DNA of 64,000 nt from Flectonema sp. DT1601 (lineage: Eukaryota > Euglenozoa > Diplonemea > Diplonemida > Diplonemidae). The notes beneath the pieces were generated by a model. That model was not told where the DNA came from. It did not search any database and worked only from the letters and a program-made list of their open reading frames with translations. The position numbers and the translations under genes are program-made. The stretch covers positions 123,501 through 187,500 of the forward strand of contig OZ025834.1 of the NCBI GenBank assembly GCA_964019425.1, read 5' to 3'. Of this stretch, positions 31,601 to 44,849 are shown one piece after another (within the stretch, counting starts at the first letter, position 1; every line of letters starts with the position of its first letter).

Positions 31601-34600
31601 CCCCTCCAGTAATAATGGAGTCCCTAAAACACTTGACGCAAATATCCTGGCAAGGTTTGTTAGCATCGAGGTAGTAGGAATCATTTTACTTTCATTTTTG
31701 GTATCTTCTAATTTGCCATAGCAGCGAGCAATAGTCAAAGGAGGGCCATCCTTCTTTGCAACTAATTTGACAATATCAGTGTGTTCATTAAAAGGTGCGA
31801 TTAAATCTTTTACTGAAACAGTGTCTTGTTGTAGTTCCGGTAGGATGACTGACTCACGAACTGTTTTAATGTGTTCAGGTTTCCATTTCGCAATAGTTTC
31901 TAACTTATAATCAGAGATAGGAATGTCTAACAAATACTGAGCTCCAATAAGCAACGCCTCTGGTAACGTCACTCCAGAAATCTTAGAATACTTCTGTACG
32001 AATTCAGCCCATCGGAAGGCAGCACGTATGTTGGCTGTTTCAACATCTTGTATTAGCAAAGCGATGGCTTCTTTTTCTTCAGGGGTAGAGCATTTGCTAG
32101 TTGTGTCTTCGATAGTCGTTTCGTCTTCAACATGACCCATGAATGATTTAAGAATAGAATTCATCTCACTATTAGTGTATCCCGTTACTATTCTTTTTAC
32201 AGTAAATGTTTCTAGTACAGGAGGAGGTGTGAAGTTCCCAACAGACGTTATCGTTAACACCAAAGGAGCTCCTTTTTCCAAAGGTATCAGTGGAGCGTCT
32301 GGTGATCGCACTCCAAAGTTCAGTTCTCTTAATCTAAACAGAGACATGAGGGATGTGAATACGCCTTCATTTGGTAAGTTAGCTCCCTTGAGTAGCATCC
32401 CTTGGCCTTGCTTTGCGGCGCAAGAGAGAGGTCCGTCGGAGAGAGAGAATATTGTAGCACCGCTTAAACTGTCGTTCTTCCCTTTTACATTTTGGAGGAT
32501 TTCACTCCTGTTATTGAGATAAGCTCTCCAATTCTTTTCCGATTCTGGTGTTAAGTTTTTCCTAGACTCGAGTGCCTTAAACTCTTCATCAATAGCAGCT
32601 TTAAAATCATATCCAGAAAAAGGTGATACAGAACCAAGAAGATCAGACTCACTAGTAGAGCAGGTCAGATGAATAGTTGAAATATTTAATTTAATCATTT
32701 TCGTGTATTCTTCAACAGCTAGTGACTTACAACTACTTGGACCTGTTAGTAATAGGGTTTCATTAAAAACACTACTGTGAGCGACTGCAACTATTGTGTC
32801 AATAAGTGTTTGAAGTTTTGTTTCACCAAACTTGCTAAAGCTGGTGTTGCCATCGACCTCACACGTCAATCCCATGCTGGTAAATTTTATTGTATTTTGT
32901 TCGGTGTTAGCGAATGATGACGGCTCCTTAATTTTGTTCTCAAACACCGTCCTTGAATCCGTGTCATCGATGCTTAATATACCAACATCAACAAAGATAT
33001 CTATCAAGGGTTCTAAATCTCTACTACAGAAACACGGTGAGAGTACGATTGAAGTATAGCACTGAGCCCACAGGATGTGATCTTTAAGTTGTTCCTCATA
33101 CAGTTTGAGTTTTTTCATTCTATTCGAAACAGCTGAGAATATCCTCACAGACATTGGATAGTTCGTATTACTTGATTCTTGAAGCTTGGTTGCTAATTTA
33201 GAGATTAGTTTCGATGAGTCACTAATCACTGAGTTATTAGAGTCTCTGAAAGACTCACTCAAGAGGAACATATAATCATCATAACCAGGTTGAGGAAGTC
33301 GAATTCTCGTAAATCGTGATATAAACTTTTTTGATAACCTCTGTGACTCCCAACTAGTGCATATTGCAGCAAGGCAAAATCCTGGCATTGCCCTCGTTGG
33401 ATCGTCTTCACCTGGTCTTGATAGAACCCCAGTATCAAGCAATGGTAGTAACTGGGACTCTAGTGATGATGGTAGAGCACTCATTCCCTCTAGCACTAGT
33501 AGAGATCCATCATTAAGACTTTTCTTTAAAGGACCGTCGTGCACTATAATTTCAAGTTTACCAGAAGGCAATGCAGTAGGCAACATCGTTCCCAACCACT
33601 CCGATAATGTACTTTTTTCAGTGGCAGTAACATTCTGATATCCAGGTGATAGTCTAGTTTTTAAGTCCCATCCGTAGTCGTCGATTATTAAAACTGAAGC
33701 TTCAACACTTGTAGACCATACAATACAGTTTCCAGCATCTTGTAATGCAGGTGGGAGCTGCTTGGCATCTAAAACACGAGCAAGTTTACTGTAGTTGCTC
33801 TTCCTTCTGGAGCTTAATAAGTTTTGTAAACTTGATGTTCGACCGACGGATGATTTTTGTGAATCCTCTTCTTGAACACCAACTAATATGTTATAAGCTT
33901 GGGTTAAATATCTCACGTCTGGATCCTTCCCTTCATCTTGTGATATACGTCTCCCCACTATTATAGCTTTCACTATAGTAGCAAGTCCATAGTCGGAGTG
34001 GGCAATCAAAGAAGTTCTATTAATGTGTAATATACTCATATTCAATGCTGTATTTAATGCAATTTTCATATCGTCTTTATTATTTACTTTTCTTGCTTCT
34101 TGATATATTACGGCGCTGCTGTCAGCTGTAAATAGACCAACAAAAGGACGGAGAGAGGCTTCTTTTTGAGTGCTGAATCCCTGTAAAGTAACACATTTTT
34201 GGACAGCACCATTGAGAGAAAAAGTAACGCTTTCAGTCGCTGAATTGTAGTCAACTTTGATGGTATCTCCGTCTTTGAATTCGTCTACTTGAAGTTTCCC
34301 AGTTGGTTTTCCATTTTCAGTTTTTATGATCCAACCGTGGTTACTGTAAACACAGAGAGACAAGTTGTTTTCTCCTGCTGTGGGTTGATTAATATCTGAA
34401 ACATCATTTGATATAACAAGACCAACACTTCCTCCATTAACCTTCGACATCTTTACTTTAAAGATGAAGTCCTCACTCAATACATTGTCAGCTATAGCGT
34501 TGGCGTAGCCTTCATCAGGTCCATGCTCAATTCTGTTTCTACAAGGAGTGATTGATTTCCCACAATTAAACCAATACATGTCTGGAGGAGCAAAGAACAT

Positions 34601-37141
34601 ATTCTTTAGAAGGGTGCGAATCTCCTGAGAGCAATCATCGTCTCGTCTGGAGACACATTGATCTTGTTTAATATCATCCTGTTTGGAGTCACCCCCGTCT
34701 TGGTTTGAGCCAACCTTGTCGCGAACCAAAGCATCAAAACAGATAACAGTAAAACGATTAGCAAAGGCTGGAGAGAGTGATCCCAGTTGGGATGGAGCTG
34801 CTGTTGCTAATACGCGAAAGGTAGGAGCACCATTAAGTGTTGTCTCCTCAGGTGAACGGTCAGCAACAAACAGTTCGGGGTTCTCTTCAAGGAGCGGGTT
34901 AAGACGTTCCAACACAGTTGCTGTTGCTGCAGGTAAATCGTCCAACAGCAACCATTTCTTAGAGGCAATTGCTGCTGTGGCTGGACCGTCCCTCCATTCG
35001 TGAATCTTTTCTGGGTTCTGTTGTCTTTTTTCTTTAGAACGTACAACATTCTGACCAATTAGTGTTCCTGAAGTTGTTTCACTCGTTACGTGACAAAGAA
35101 AGAATTCTCTCGCCCGATAAGCAGCATACCCCAACACTGCTGCAGATACCCCAGACCCGGACTCACCAACAACTAAAACAGGCCTCTGCAACTCCATTGC
35201 GTAGTCGAGTTGTTTCCACAAGTTGAGAATTCTTTTTGTTACCACAATTGGGTGTGCTGGAGCTGCTATTTGTTCGCTGAACCATACTCGCTGTCCTATT
35301 CTTGGAAGTGGTAGCTGTTCTTTATCTGCCACTCTTTTTTTAGTTGGAGACTCTGGTTCCGGAGACTCTGCAGCAGAGTCAGGTAATTTAACAAATGTCA
35401 CTTTTTCTTGCAACTCCTTCCAAATTTTATCTCTAGCATCCTTTTGTAAGAACCTAGCCCTGTAAAGACACCATGCTGCTTCGGGAAATCTTTTTTTTAT
35501 GGATGCGCATACGGCATCTACGTCCTCTAATTGATCTGACACAGATCCTACGAGGTAAACAAAATTAATAATATCTCTCATTGAGAACACAGTAAGTGAT
35601 GAGGTTTGGAGAATAGGACGTTCACAAAAAGATTTAACAACATTGTGAACTTCTATTATTTCTTTTGAAATTGAATACCAGAATTTCTCAGGTATGGATT
35701 GTCGAGTAGAGTGTTTCTCGTGGGTGACTACATGTATTAGTTTAGCCTGAGCTATTTCAATTAATTCTGATGTTGGTATCGGGTCTGCTAATGTCAAAGG
35801 GAAGAATCTAGATAAGAACGCAGGAGAAAGGACTTGTCGCTTTCCTCTGTATAATCCACTACAGGGATTCTGAGTAATAATAAGTCTGAAGTCTTTATGG
35901 CGATAGATTTCTTTCGTGGCTCTCGCAGGATTCGAAGGGTCTGGCACAACTAAGATACCCGTATCTAAGGCACTCTCAAGCGTTGCAAGAACTTCTTCTT
36001 GTGCCAGGTTACATTCATCTAGTACTAAAATCAACCCTTCAGAGAATGACTTCGTAAACGGTTGCCTTGACAATGTTAACTTTCCATTTTCTGGTTGCAT
36101 TCTTCCTATTAAGTCTTCGATAGTCGTTCCGGAAGATAAATTAAATCTGATAATATTGGTTTCCTTTCCTTCTTTTTTTCCTCCACGCAAGATCTCTGCA
36201 GCAACAGACACCGATACAGTTTTACCTGTACCAGTATCTCCCTCTATGAGTAATGGAATGTTTGACTGGAGACACTTACACAAGTCTCGTACATTAGCGA
36301 CTGTGGTCTTAGTAAATACGAAACCCTCAGGGGGTGTGTCTTTGTTGATCCTATCCTCAACTTCTTGAGGTAGATCCCCTGTGTAGTTAGATATCAGTTC
36401 TTTAATGGCATTGTCATCCCTTCGAAGTACGGCTCTGATGTTCACCAGTTGTTGTTTTTGTAGTGAAGTTGGAGCGAATTCATTATTCATACCAACAGAA
36501 GATCCATACGGAAGGTATTTACTAACTGTAAGTAGTTCTTTAGAATTCAACATGTCCATCTGAGGAGGTAAATTAACAGCTGCTCGGAACAGTTGTAAAT
36601 AGATGTCCTTTTCTGTGGTATTTTTAGATTTCACTTTTGTTAGAAGTTCATGTGCCTCATCCTGCAGAACCAACCGCGCTGATTCCGGGAGCTCTGAAAC
36701 AAGAGGCGGAAGCTGACATGCTATGGCGGGGTTGCTTAAAGACCACAATAGGAGCTTCCTAAGAGTGATCTCTGGTTTTTGTTTCATCTTAAGTACGCCA
36801 TCTAATAAAACAGACAACTGGTCGTTATTTAGTGAAGGTGGAATCGGAATATTATTATCTACAGAATGTTGTATTTCTAGTAAGTCCTCAACAAGACTGT
36901 TCCTTTCCTTGTCTTCCAGTATTACATTTGAAACTTCCGGTGGCGTTAAAATCGGAAGTTTTTGGTTCCCCATCTCCTTCTTCACTTTTGTAATTTCTTT
37001 CGCATCTGCCTCCTCTTCCTCTGCTCTAAGTTCGAAGGTTCCGTTATTCGGATTCACATCTGTCTTCTTTACTTCTTCTTTACGCTTAGCAATTTCATCA
37101 TTTGGTTGGGTAGTTGGTGGGTGGGGCACCTTCGGAGGCAT
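25695..37141 (-). CDS. Giant midasin-like AAA protein with degenerate vWA and two SPRY-like domains, two exons
   Basis: About 3700 aa. Exon 1 is 37141-26583; a 344-nt intron (GTATGT...ACTAAACCCCCACAG, 26582-26239) joins it to exon 2 (26238-25695), which adds 180 residues. The ATG at 37141 is preferred to the in-frame GTG before it. The protein carries a midasin/dynein-type chain of AAA modules. Walker A sites are EGDTGTGKT (about 301), a degenerate GESGSGVS (about 661), GPSSCKS (about 1470), EGDPGIGKS (about 1845) and EGPSGSGKT (about 2190); a further degenerate module lies near 1150. Walker B DECN and DELN are present. An SPRY-like insert sits at about 885-970, a short acidic/proline linker at about 2550-2610, a vWA-like region at about 3090-3250 without the DxSxS metal site, and the last exon encodes another SPRY-like domain. 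True midasin (pre-60S remodelling) is near 5000 aa and lacks SPRY, so I call this midasin-like, not MDN1. Confidence 0.85.
26239..26582 (-). other. Long intron of the midasin-like gene with a GC-rich island
   Basis: At 344 nt it is the longest intron found here; most are 57-117 nt. Its interior (about 26290-26520) is near 50% GC, unlike the AT-rich spacers and other introns, and lacks homopolymer runs. The minus strand has no ATG across it. It could host a small RNA such as a snoRNA, or be a former exon. I cannot identify boxes that settle this. Confidence 0.55.
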
Positions 37142-38714
37142 CACTGTTGTGGAAACTAAGGATTTGGTTAGAGTACGGCTGACACAAACCTTGCATACGT
37201 AAGATCGTCAGGTGCGTAACACGCACTTGTTGAGTAGCATTATTCTGCTTAAGTGAGAAAATAGGAATAACACACATTGTAGTTTTAATTAAGTTCGCAC
37301 ACACCAGAAACTGGGACATAATTACACCAATCGGTGCAGCATGTGCACCACCACTGAAAAAGAAGGCTACCAACAGTAAGATACACATCAGTTTTTTTTT
37401 TTTTTTTTTTCCCTACCCATCTTTTCTTGTTTGTTTCTCAGTGCCCCTCGTCAGTATGCCTTTACAGTACAACGAAATTATAACGCGGCGATGATCAAGG
37501 GTTCAAACTACTGTTGTTGAAAGAAAAAAAAAAAGGAAAATGAAAATAGAGCAGCCTATTTGTTTGTAGAATTCAGAAGAGTGAGACTCGAATAAAGTTC
37601 ACGAAGTTATCAATCGACATCACACTACGCAGAAGTTATACCACGACATGAATAGTGCACACGACGACCCACAACACCGATTTTCGCCAAGGGGAGGGAG
37701 AGAGCCTAGACATTTGTCACCGGCCTGCAAACATTAGAAATTACAGTCTGCGGATTCGCACAGTGTCCTGTGATGCCGGGAGGGGAACGACGCTGGATTT
37801 AGTTAGCCCCTGCGTTACTTAAGGCACGGAAGGTGTAAATTGATACTGTTTTTGAGGTTTTACACACTGAAAAGGAAAACTAAAGGAACTGGTCATAAAC
37901 TGTCAGCAGCAGCGTAGTACACGATTGCAAAAAAAAGAAAATACCGCTGATACGTGAATATAGTTGAGTCGTTCATAGCTCATATATTTATTACATATAA
38001 TAAATGAAGGAGGGGTCAACTCCGTACATAGTCATTAGGTTCGGTGGTAGACAATATTAATCTGATAACGAAAGAAAACTTGTCCGAAGCAAGCAAGCAT
38101 TTTTGAAATACACTTCCGTAGTAGTCCAGAAATACTACTCTTTTGGGAGCGACAAGAAATAAAAACACAGAATGAATCATGGAAAGGATGTCTTCTAACT
38201 TTCCATACTTGACCATCCCATAGATAGTAAACACTTGCGTAACAATACTGAAGGCGATCTTTTGTGGGAAAATATACTACCAGAATTCAATACAAATAGT
38301 AACACAACAATAACGTGTTGCTATTAAGAACTACTTTTACGACTAATCAGGTCAGTGAAGTACAATAATACAACACCTTCTGCGGATTCATAATTTTAAA
38401 ATGAAAGGAAAACAGCCAGAAACCAAAATCTTTTATTTTAAAAAAAAAGATTATTTTTTTTTTTTCAAAAACATTACCAATCAGATAACGGTTTGACATT
38501 TATGTGTTAGTTTTTCTGTGAAATTACACGGCGGGAAGGGTCATTGTGGTGAAACCAGACAAAACACCCAAAAAAAGAAAAAGGAGAAAAAAAAAAAAGA
38601 AATACAGGTAATTGCGTGCTTTGGTTCTCACACAATCACACAGCAATAAATTAAATTATGTAGCAATAGACAAGTGTCCTAAAGAGATAATTACTCGCAA
38701 GGTAAGTAAAGTTT
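37142..38714. other. Spacer with a GC island and a possible small ORF
   Basis: No firm gene. A moderate-GC stretch at about 37660-37850 has no clear ORF. An open frame on the minus strand (38234-38016) is listed separately. T runs near 37390-37410 and 38455-38465. Confidence 0.45.
38016..38234 (-). CDS. Possible small membrane protein or exon (doubtful)
   Basis: A 72-residue open frame with a hydrophobic stretch (SMIHSVFLFLVAPKRVVFL) and a mixed, non-homopolymer composition. It could begin upstream at an acceptor-like CGCCTTCAG near 38256. A second overlapping frame is also open, which weakens the case. No homology recognised, so this may be chance. Confidence 0.2.
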   Translation of the reverse strand: MFTIYGMVKYGKLEDILSMIHSVFLFLVAPKRVVFLDYYGSVFQKCLLASDKFSFVIRLILSTTEPNDYVRS

Positions 38715-40675
38715 TTAACGAAGACAGTCTAGATGAGCTAAACAATCCTGTACTTCCAACTCACCAATGTAATGTGCTCTTAGTATTGGATATATTTCAT
38801 TTATTGAAACACTTCCGTCAGGTGTTTCATCAATCTGTTTTTTTTTTTTTTTTTGTGAAACTGGTTTAGGTGTTCTCCGTTATTCGTAAAAAAACATACC
38901 TTTTTGAATATATTATCAAAATCTTTATCAATAGGAACAGGCAAACCCGTAACTGCAGCAACATTCTTCAACGCTTCTTTAACATTTGTTCTGTGTAGGT
39001 ATCCGTTACCTATCTCATCTGCACGTTGGAAACAGTCAGCGACGACAGCTCTGAAGTTTTCTGAGTGTAGAACAAGTTCCTTAATAACTTCAGGTCTAAG
39101 TTTAGCTCTTTTATTATTCTGTATTAATCGTTGGCAGGCTTCTTGCTCGATTGCTTTTGAGAGAGAGAACATAATGTGGATGAGTTCCTGTTGGGCGACT
39201 CCTCGTTTCATGATTTCGATGTGGACGGTCTGTCCTGCGACGACACCCTTTTGAGGACTGGCTAGCTTAGCGAGCTCAGTACGACTCTTAACTTCCTGTC
39301 CATTAAACTTTGTGAGAATATCACCAACTTGGAGTCCAGTCACCTCAGCTGATGGACCTACTGCTGTTACTGTTAGAGGAGGAGTAGCAGAGACGTCAAA
39401 GTGAAGAGATCCTCTTGGATGGTGATCACCACAACAATACTTTTGATGTTTTGCTTGATGTCTTCCTCTAGTTCGAAGTGTACATCTCGGACATGGTGTT
39501 AGAGTTCCTTCTGCCCAGATAATTTCAAGAATCATAGCTCTGAGGTATGGTAAGAATTCATCTACAGTAAGCAATCCATTTCTCTCAATATCAACTTCAT
39601 TAAATGCTCTGTCACAGTCAGCGTCAACTGGTGGTTCGATACCAATAGTTGAAGCCATTTCTTGGAATACTTTTCTCATATCTGTTGGATCAAGGCAACC
39701 ATCACCTTCTTCATCAGCACTAATAAAAGCATCTAGGATTAACTCTTTACATCTTTTGGGATTGGTCATAAAATCGTCGACCATATCTAAACTCATGTTG
39801 GGCCAAATTCCCAGCAGTCGTTCCAACTTCTTTTTACGATTCTCACGAGCAGCAAGAGTCTCGTCTCCAGTCGTAATCTTAACTGGAATTATTCCATCAG
39901 CACTAGTTAATTGAGAGCAATGGGCTCTGACAAGTGCTGCAGCACCAGTAGATTCTCTTCCGTAGCGGTCTAAGCCAGCGGACTGAACGGAGCGAATTTG
40001 TTCGCTGTCACGTAAGACGTAAACAGTGATGTCTACTCCTTTAAATACTTCAGAACGAGTGCCTACAGCTTTTAAAAAGTCTTCACGTGTTGCAACAGGG
40101 ACCGTTCCAAGAGGACCTTTAACTTGAACTACCATGTCACCTACCATCATACCAGCCTGTTCAGCAGCTCCATCAGGCATTAGTTGGGTAACGAAGCAGT
40201 GTGGATCAAGTCGTAAATGAAGTGATCCGCTTCTACCAAACGGAACGCATTTGGCTAAATGGCTCTCCGCGTAACACTTTCTAAGTTTAGCACCACATCT
40301 ATTGCAGGAGACCACAGGTCCACCACATTGTTTTACGTGTGACTTTCTATCTCTTACGTTCATCTGTTTGCCGCATGCAGCACATTCAATGTTTCTTTTT
40401 GGACATTTTGTTCTTTCGTGTTCCTCTTTGTAGGATCGTGGCATTGGGTAACCACCTTCACCTTCACCAGTGTTTCCACAAAGTTTACATTTCCAATCAT
40501 CTCTTGATATAACACCAAGAATAACATCACAAATATGATTCACGGTACCGTAGTCGTGGTATCCATCAAGTCGGTGTAGTGTGTGGGACATATCCATGAC
40601 TGATGCATCAAAGTTTACTGATGCATCGAAATTAACTCTCGACTTACGCAGATTATCCCCTAGTAACCCTGACAT
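38715..40675 (-). CDS. Zinc-finger, PDZ and EF-hand protein, two exons
   Basis: Predicted 631 aa. Exon 1 is 40675-38900; a 65-nt intron (GTATGT to an A-run ending CAG) leads to exon 2, 38834-38715. The join restores a last EF-hand loop (IDETPDGSVSINEIYPIL), which confirms the splice. Order: TRAF-type Cys/His zinc repeats (about 60-150, CKLCG, CAACGKQMNVRDRKSHVKQC, CNRCGAKL), PDZ 1 (about 155-220), an EF-hand (ADEEGDGCLDPTDM) with a second partner loop (DIERNGLLTVDEF), a Cys pair region (CPRCTLRTRG), PDZ 2 (about 440-500) and C-terminal EF-hands. It should be a calcium-regulated scaffold. The start follows a T24 tract, ATCACAG and a 24-nt A-rich leader. The ORF can be read further upstream, but that part crosses the acceptor and is only homopolymer translation. 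Confidence 0.85.
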
Positions 40676-42292
40676 TTGTTCTTTTTTTTTTTTGTAGGTC
40701 TGTGATAAAAAAAAAAAAAAAAAAAAAAATTGAAAATACTTCTTTTTTTTATTAAAAACAGATTTTCTTGTTGTGATCATCTGATTGTAAAGAAAATATA
40801 TTTTAATAATTTTATTATATTCTTAAATCCAAACGAGGAAAAAAAAAAAAAAAAGCCAGTGTTCAGAACCGAGGTGTATTTGTTGAGGAAGACGGGGTGC
40901 GTGAAAGCCCGTTCTTCATCGGAAAAAGTAAGTAAATAGAAGAGGGGGGGGAAAATAGAAAATAAAAAAATATATATAAAAAGGTATTGGCTTTGCAACT
41001 TAGTTTGCGCACGAATGAATTCCGATGGGAATTTTAAACTCTGAAAACGAGTAACCAATTTTTTACTTCAAAATTTAGACCTCACGGTATGCTTGTGTCA
41101 TTTTAAAAAATAAAAATAAAAATGTTAAGAGTACTTGAAGAACCTGTAATACAGTAGCTGCGCAATAAAAGGAGAGCATAACAAAACAAAGAGGAATTTA
41201 AAAAAAAAAAAAAAAAAATTAAAAAAACTCACGGTAATAGATACCTACCAATACACCATTTATGCAAGTACTTTGACAATGCTGGTCACAGTGTCTCGCT
41301 GTTTTTTTTTTTTTTTAAAAAAATAATATTATGTCTTGTGACGCTCTCTGTATACCTGTTCTTTTTTTATCGAAGTCAAGAAAGCAAAAAGCTCTCAGAC
41401 ATAACCAAAGTAAATAACTAACGAGAACCGCTAGCAACGCTATTTTCTTCTCTGAGGACTTTTTTAAGGTAATTTTTTTTTTACCTCTATATATTCCACC
41501 GTGGAAGAATGACTTACACTGCGTACCAAAACAAACCTTTACTTACCCCATGTGCTTTAAATGAGATTATTCTCTCACCGAGTTGTATTCACATGCACAG
41601 CGTAGGATGAAGCAAGACAGAGACTGCTTATCCTTCTGAGTTTCAGCATGAGCAGCTGTTACGTCTCATGGTTGAAAAAATTGAAACAAATACAAAAAAC
41701 TCCCCAAAGTTGGCTTTTTGCGAAGAGCAGCGATCCCTTGACTTGCTCTCAAACAATATCGTGAACAACAATAACAAAAAGAAATACAAAAGAAAATAAA
41801 GATGTTGCCCTCGCCAGCTACCACCAGATTTGAAACATGAACTCGACTATATATTATATACCATTTCATTTTACTATTTTCTCCCTTAGCGAAAAAGAAA
41901 CAAACAGGAACATTAGTTTAAAAAAGAGAAAGAAAAAAAAAGGGGGGGCAGAGGGGAATGTAATTTTACTTTAACTGTTCTTCTGAATCTTATTTTTTTT
42001 AAAAAGGAGAAAAAAAGAAAGAAAAAAAAAAAAGAAATTGAGTTTTTATTACGAGTAGCCGAAAAATCTTTTTTGCAACAAAACTGTAACCTTTCAGAAG
42101 GCAATCAAACGGTGTTTGCAACGGGGGGGAGTTCCGTTTTGTAGATATCGAACACAGCAAAACAGCGTTTAATGCAAAAAGAAGAAGGCTCTCGAAAAAA
42201 CAACAGATCAAAGAAGTCACCTAATTAATGAAACATTCCATCCAACTAAATTGACAGTATTACTTGATTTTTGTTGTCATTTTCCAAAAAAA

Positions 42293-42327
<35 letters not shown>

Positions 42328-42958
42328 CCGGAAAATATAACAACAAACGACCACAGAGGCAGTCGCCTTCTGGATGACGATACTTTTTTTTTTTATTCTG
42401 TGAAAACTTCTCCAAAGGAAACTTGCAGAGGCCAAGCCTTCTGAGATACTTCAAATTAACACTATCACAAACAGTCGGGTATTGCTTGCCAGCTTAAGAT
42501 ACTTTATAAAATAAAACAAGAAATGGGAGAGGAGAAAAAAATCGTTTTTGCAACTTGTCTGTTTCTGCTTTTCTTGCCCCCCGGCGCAACTTAGCTTGCG
42601 AACCTTAGGGCAATCAGCTTATATTATACATTTAAAGGATGCGAGTTATCATACAGACACAATGACGTTGGCATTGTAATATGATAAATCGAGTTACCAA
42701 TTAAAAAAAAAAAAGGGGTGGGGATGGGAACCAATTGTCTTTTTATTTTTCTTTTCTGAAATATAAATAACATGATCACCTTTTTTTTTTTTTTTTTTTT
42801 TTTCTTTCTTCAGTATTTTCACTCTGCCTACCACACACAAGTCAATTAGTCTCAAAAACGGGGGACAAAAAAAAAAAAAAAATTAAATTTAAATTTAAAA
42901 AAAACACAATTTTTTTTTTCGTTAAGAGATAGCTGGCTATAATACATTCTGTAGTGTT

Positions 42959-42989
<31 letters not shown>

Positions 42990-44430
42990 CTTAGCTCAAT
43001 TCCGTATGTTAAAATTGAAATGGGGAAGCGAAAGGGATAGAAAAAAAGAAAAAGAGAAATTTTAAAAAAACAGAACAATAACTTATAAATTAAGAGGCGT
43101 ATGACAAAATAAGTTTTATTTATTATTTTTTAATTTTGCTTCTTTTTTTTTTTTTTTTTTTTTTTTTTCTTCCATTCTTAAACCTGGGAAAAAGAAGAAA
43201 ACACAGGAAGAAGAAAAAAAACTACCTTTTGAGCACAGCATAAAGACTCACAAATACAAACCCTCAGACATTTATTTTTAAACAAGTCCTACTTAAGTTT
43301 TCGATACTCCAGAATACTCACAATAATTTGAAAGAAAAACAGCAAGCTCTCCGTACAATTACTCGCAGGAAAAACTACAAAATAAATAAATTGGGAGGAG
43401 AGCATAGGGGATATGTGTACCTACATTTTCATCAAAAAGTGGAAATAATACAAAAAAAAAAACAAAAAAAAAAAAAAAAAGAGGAGCTAGAATGAGGAAT
43501 AAATACTTAAGAATAACACCCAACAGTGTTATAGTCTTGTCTCGTTGAGTCAATCAGTTATAAGCTCACGCGTTCTCTCTAAAAAAAGAGAACAGAGGGG
43601 AAAACAAAAAATAAAAACTAAAAATAGCTTTCCATTAATATACTTTCGGAGGAGGGGGGAGAAGGAAAAAAGAGCTTTAATCTCACCCGAAGGTTTAATC
43701 TCGACACACGTTATGTCATCACGTATCTCTATAGGCACGTGGTGTAGCTTAAGCCAACTTGGAAGAAAAAAAAAACATTGCAAATACACATATTTACAAT
43801 AGTGGAGAAATGGGAATCAGTTGTCAGAAAGAGACCGTGATTACCTCCGATGTGGAAAAGGTTTATAAAGACCATAGAGACAGTGGGTACCACACACGTA
43901 CCCTAAAAAAGTCGTAAAGTAGTACAAAAAAAAATATATATAATAGCAGCCGAAAAAGAAGAGGAAGAAGAAAAAAAAAAAAAAAAAAAAACATCGTAAG
44001 GACAGTTCGGTAAATTTTTTCATATGAAAAAAAATCAGCAAAAATAGCTTTTAAAAAAAAAAAAAAAAAAACTACAATAAATGTTCAGCCGAAGAAATTA
44101 AAGAAAACTTTCTTTCTAAGGACTAGTAAAAAGAAGATGACTACTTCCTGTAAACACATATATTGATTGCTATAGGGTATGCAGTTTCATAACAATGTGA
44201 GAGGTTAGATATTTTGAACGAAAGTTTTTCACATCATCAGCAGCAACTACAAAAATTACTTTTAGCAATCAAAAACATTGTATTGCGAACCAGAAATTCT
44301 TTTACATAGCGCCTTGAAGCTTTACAGCTGCGAGCTAACTACGGGCTGACCGAAGTTTAAAGGTCAACGCTACCGTCAGACCTTTTTACAAGTCAATTGT
44401 TAGGACCTATCGTATGAATAATTTGTTCAT
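40676..44430. other. 3.7-kb AT-rich spacer, largest in the window
   Basis: Dominated by A and T runs, including a T27 run at 42299-42325 and a T29 run at 42961-42989. No confident gene. Segments at 43950-43840 and 43790-43600 (minus) could be two exons of a small gene (see findings). Motifs CAACTTAGTTTGCGCAC (about 40998) and CAACTTAGCTTGCGAAC (about 42587) are similar and may be fragments of another repeat. Confidence 0.45.
40691..40730 (-). promoter_or_regulatory. Polypyrimidine tract and splice acceptor of the PDZ/EF-hand gene
   Basis: In minus sense an uninterrupted T run of about 24 nt is followed by ATCACAG (G at 40700), and the start codon lies 24 nt further on. This is the clearest acceptor in the window. 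It suits a trans-spliced leader or a 5' UTR intron; the sequence alone cannot tell which. Confidence 0.65.
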
Positions 44431-44816
44431 TTAAAGAGACGAACAACACGAGTGAAATGATCCGTTTTGCTCACTTGAACAAGAAGACGAAGAGGAGGTC
44501 AGTACCGGAGTAGTCATCGGTGTGTGAGATGCTAAGTTTTCGGATTCACTTTTGTCAACGGGTTGATATTTTATGTTTTTTCGATGTATCAAATCAGCCA
44601 CAAAGTGCTTCAGTGTTCCGTTACTTCCGTCTGAGATACAGATAAAATCGTTCATACTGTTTTGTGAATAATTAGTGACCATAAATTAAAAAAAAATGAC
44701 AACAACAAAAACAGTAGGTTACACTAACACATACCTACTGTAACCAGACCACCCACCGAATACCAGAATGTCTTCGTTCTCTTGTGCGACGAGGGCGTGG
44801 TAGCTGTTGTTATTAG

Positions 44817-44849
<33 letters not shown>

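Noticed and set aside
40676-40780. N-terminal extension of the PDZ/EF-hand ORF
   Set aside because: It crosses the clear acceptor at 40700 and is only lysine/phenylalanine homopolymer translation.
42299-42325. Long T runs as transcription terminators
   Set aside because: Such runs occur on both strands everywhere in the spacers, so no specific role can be assigned.
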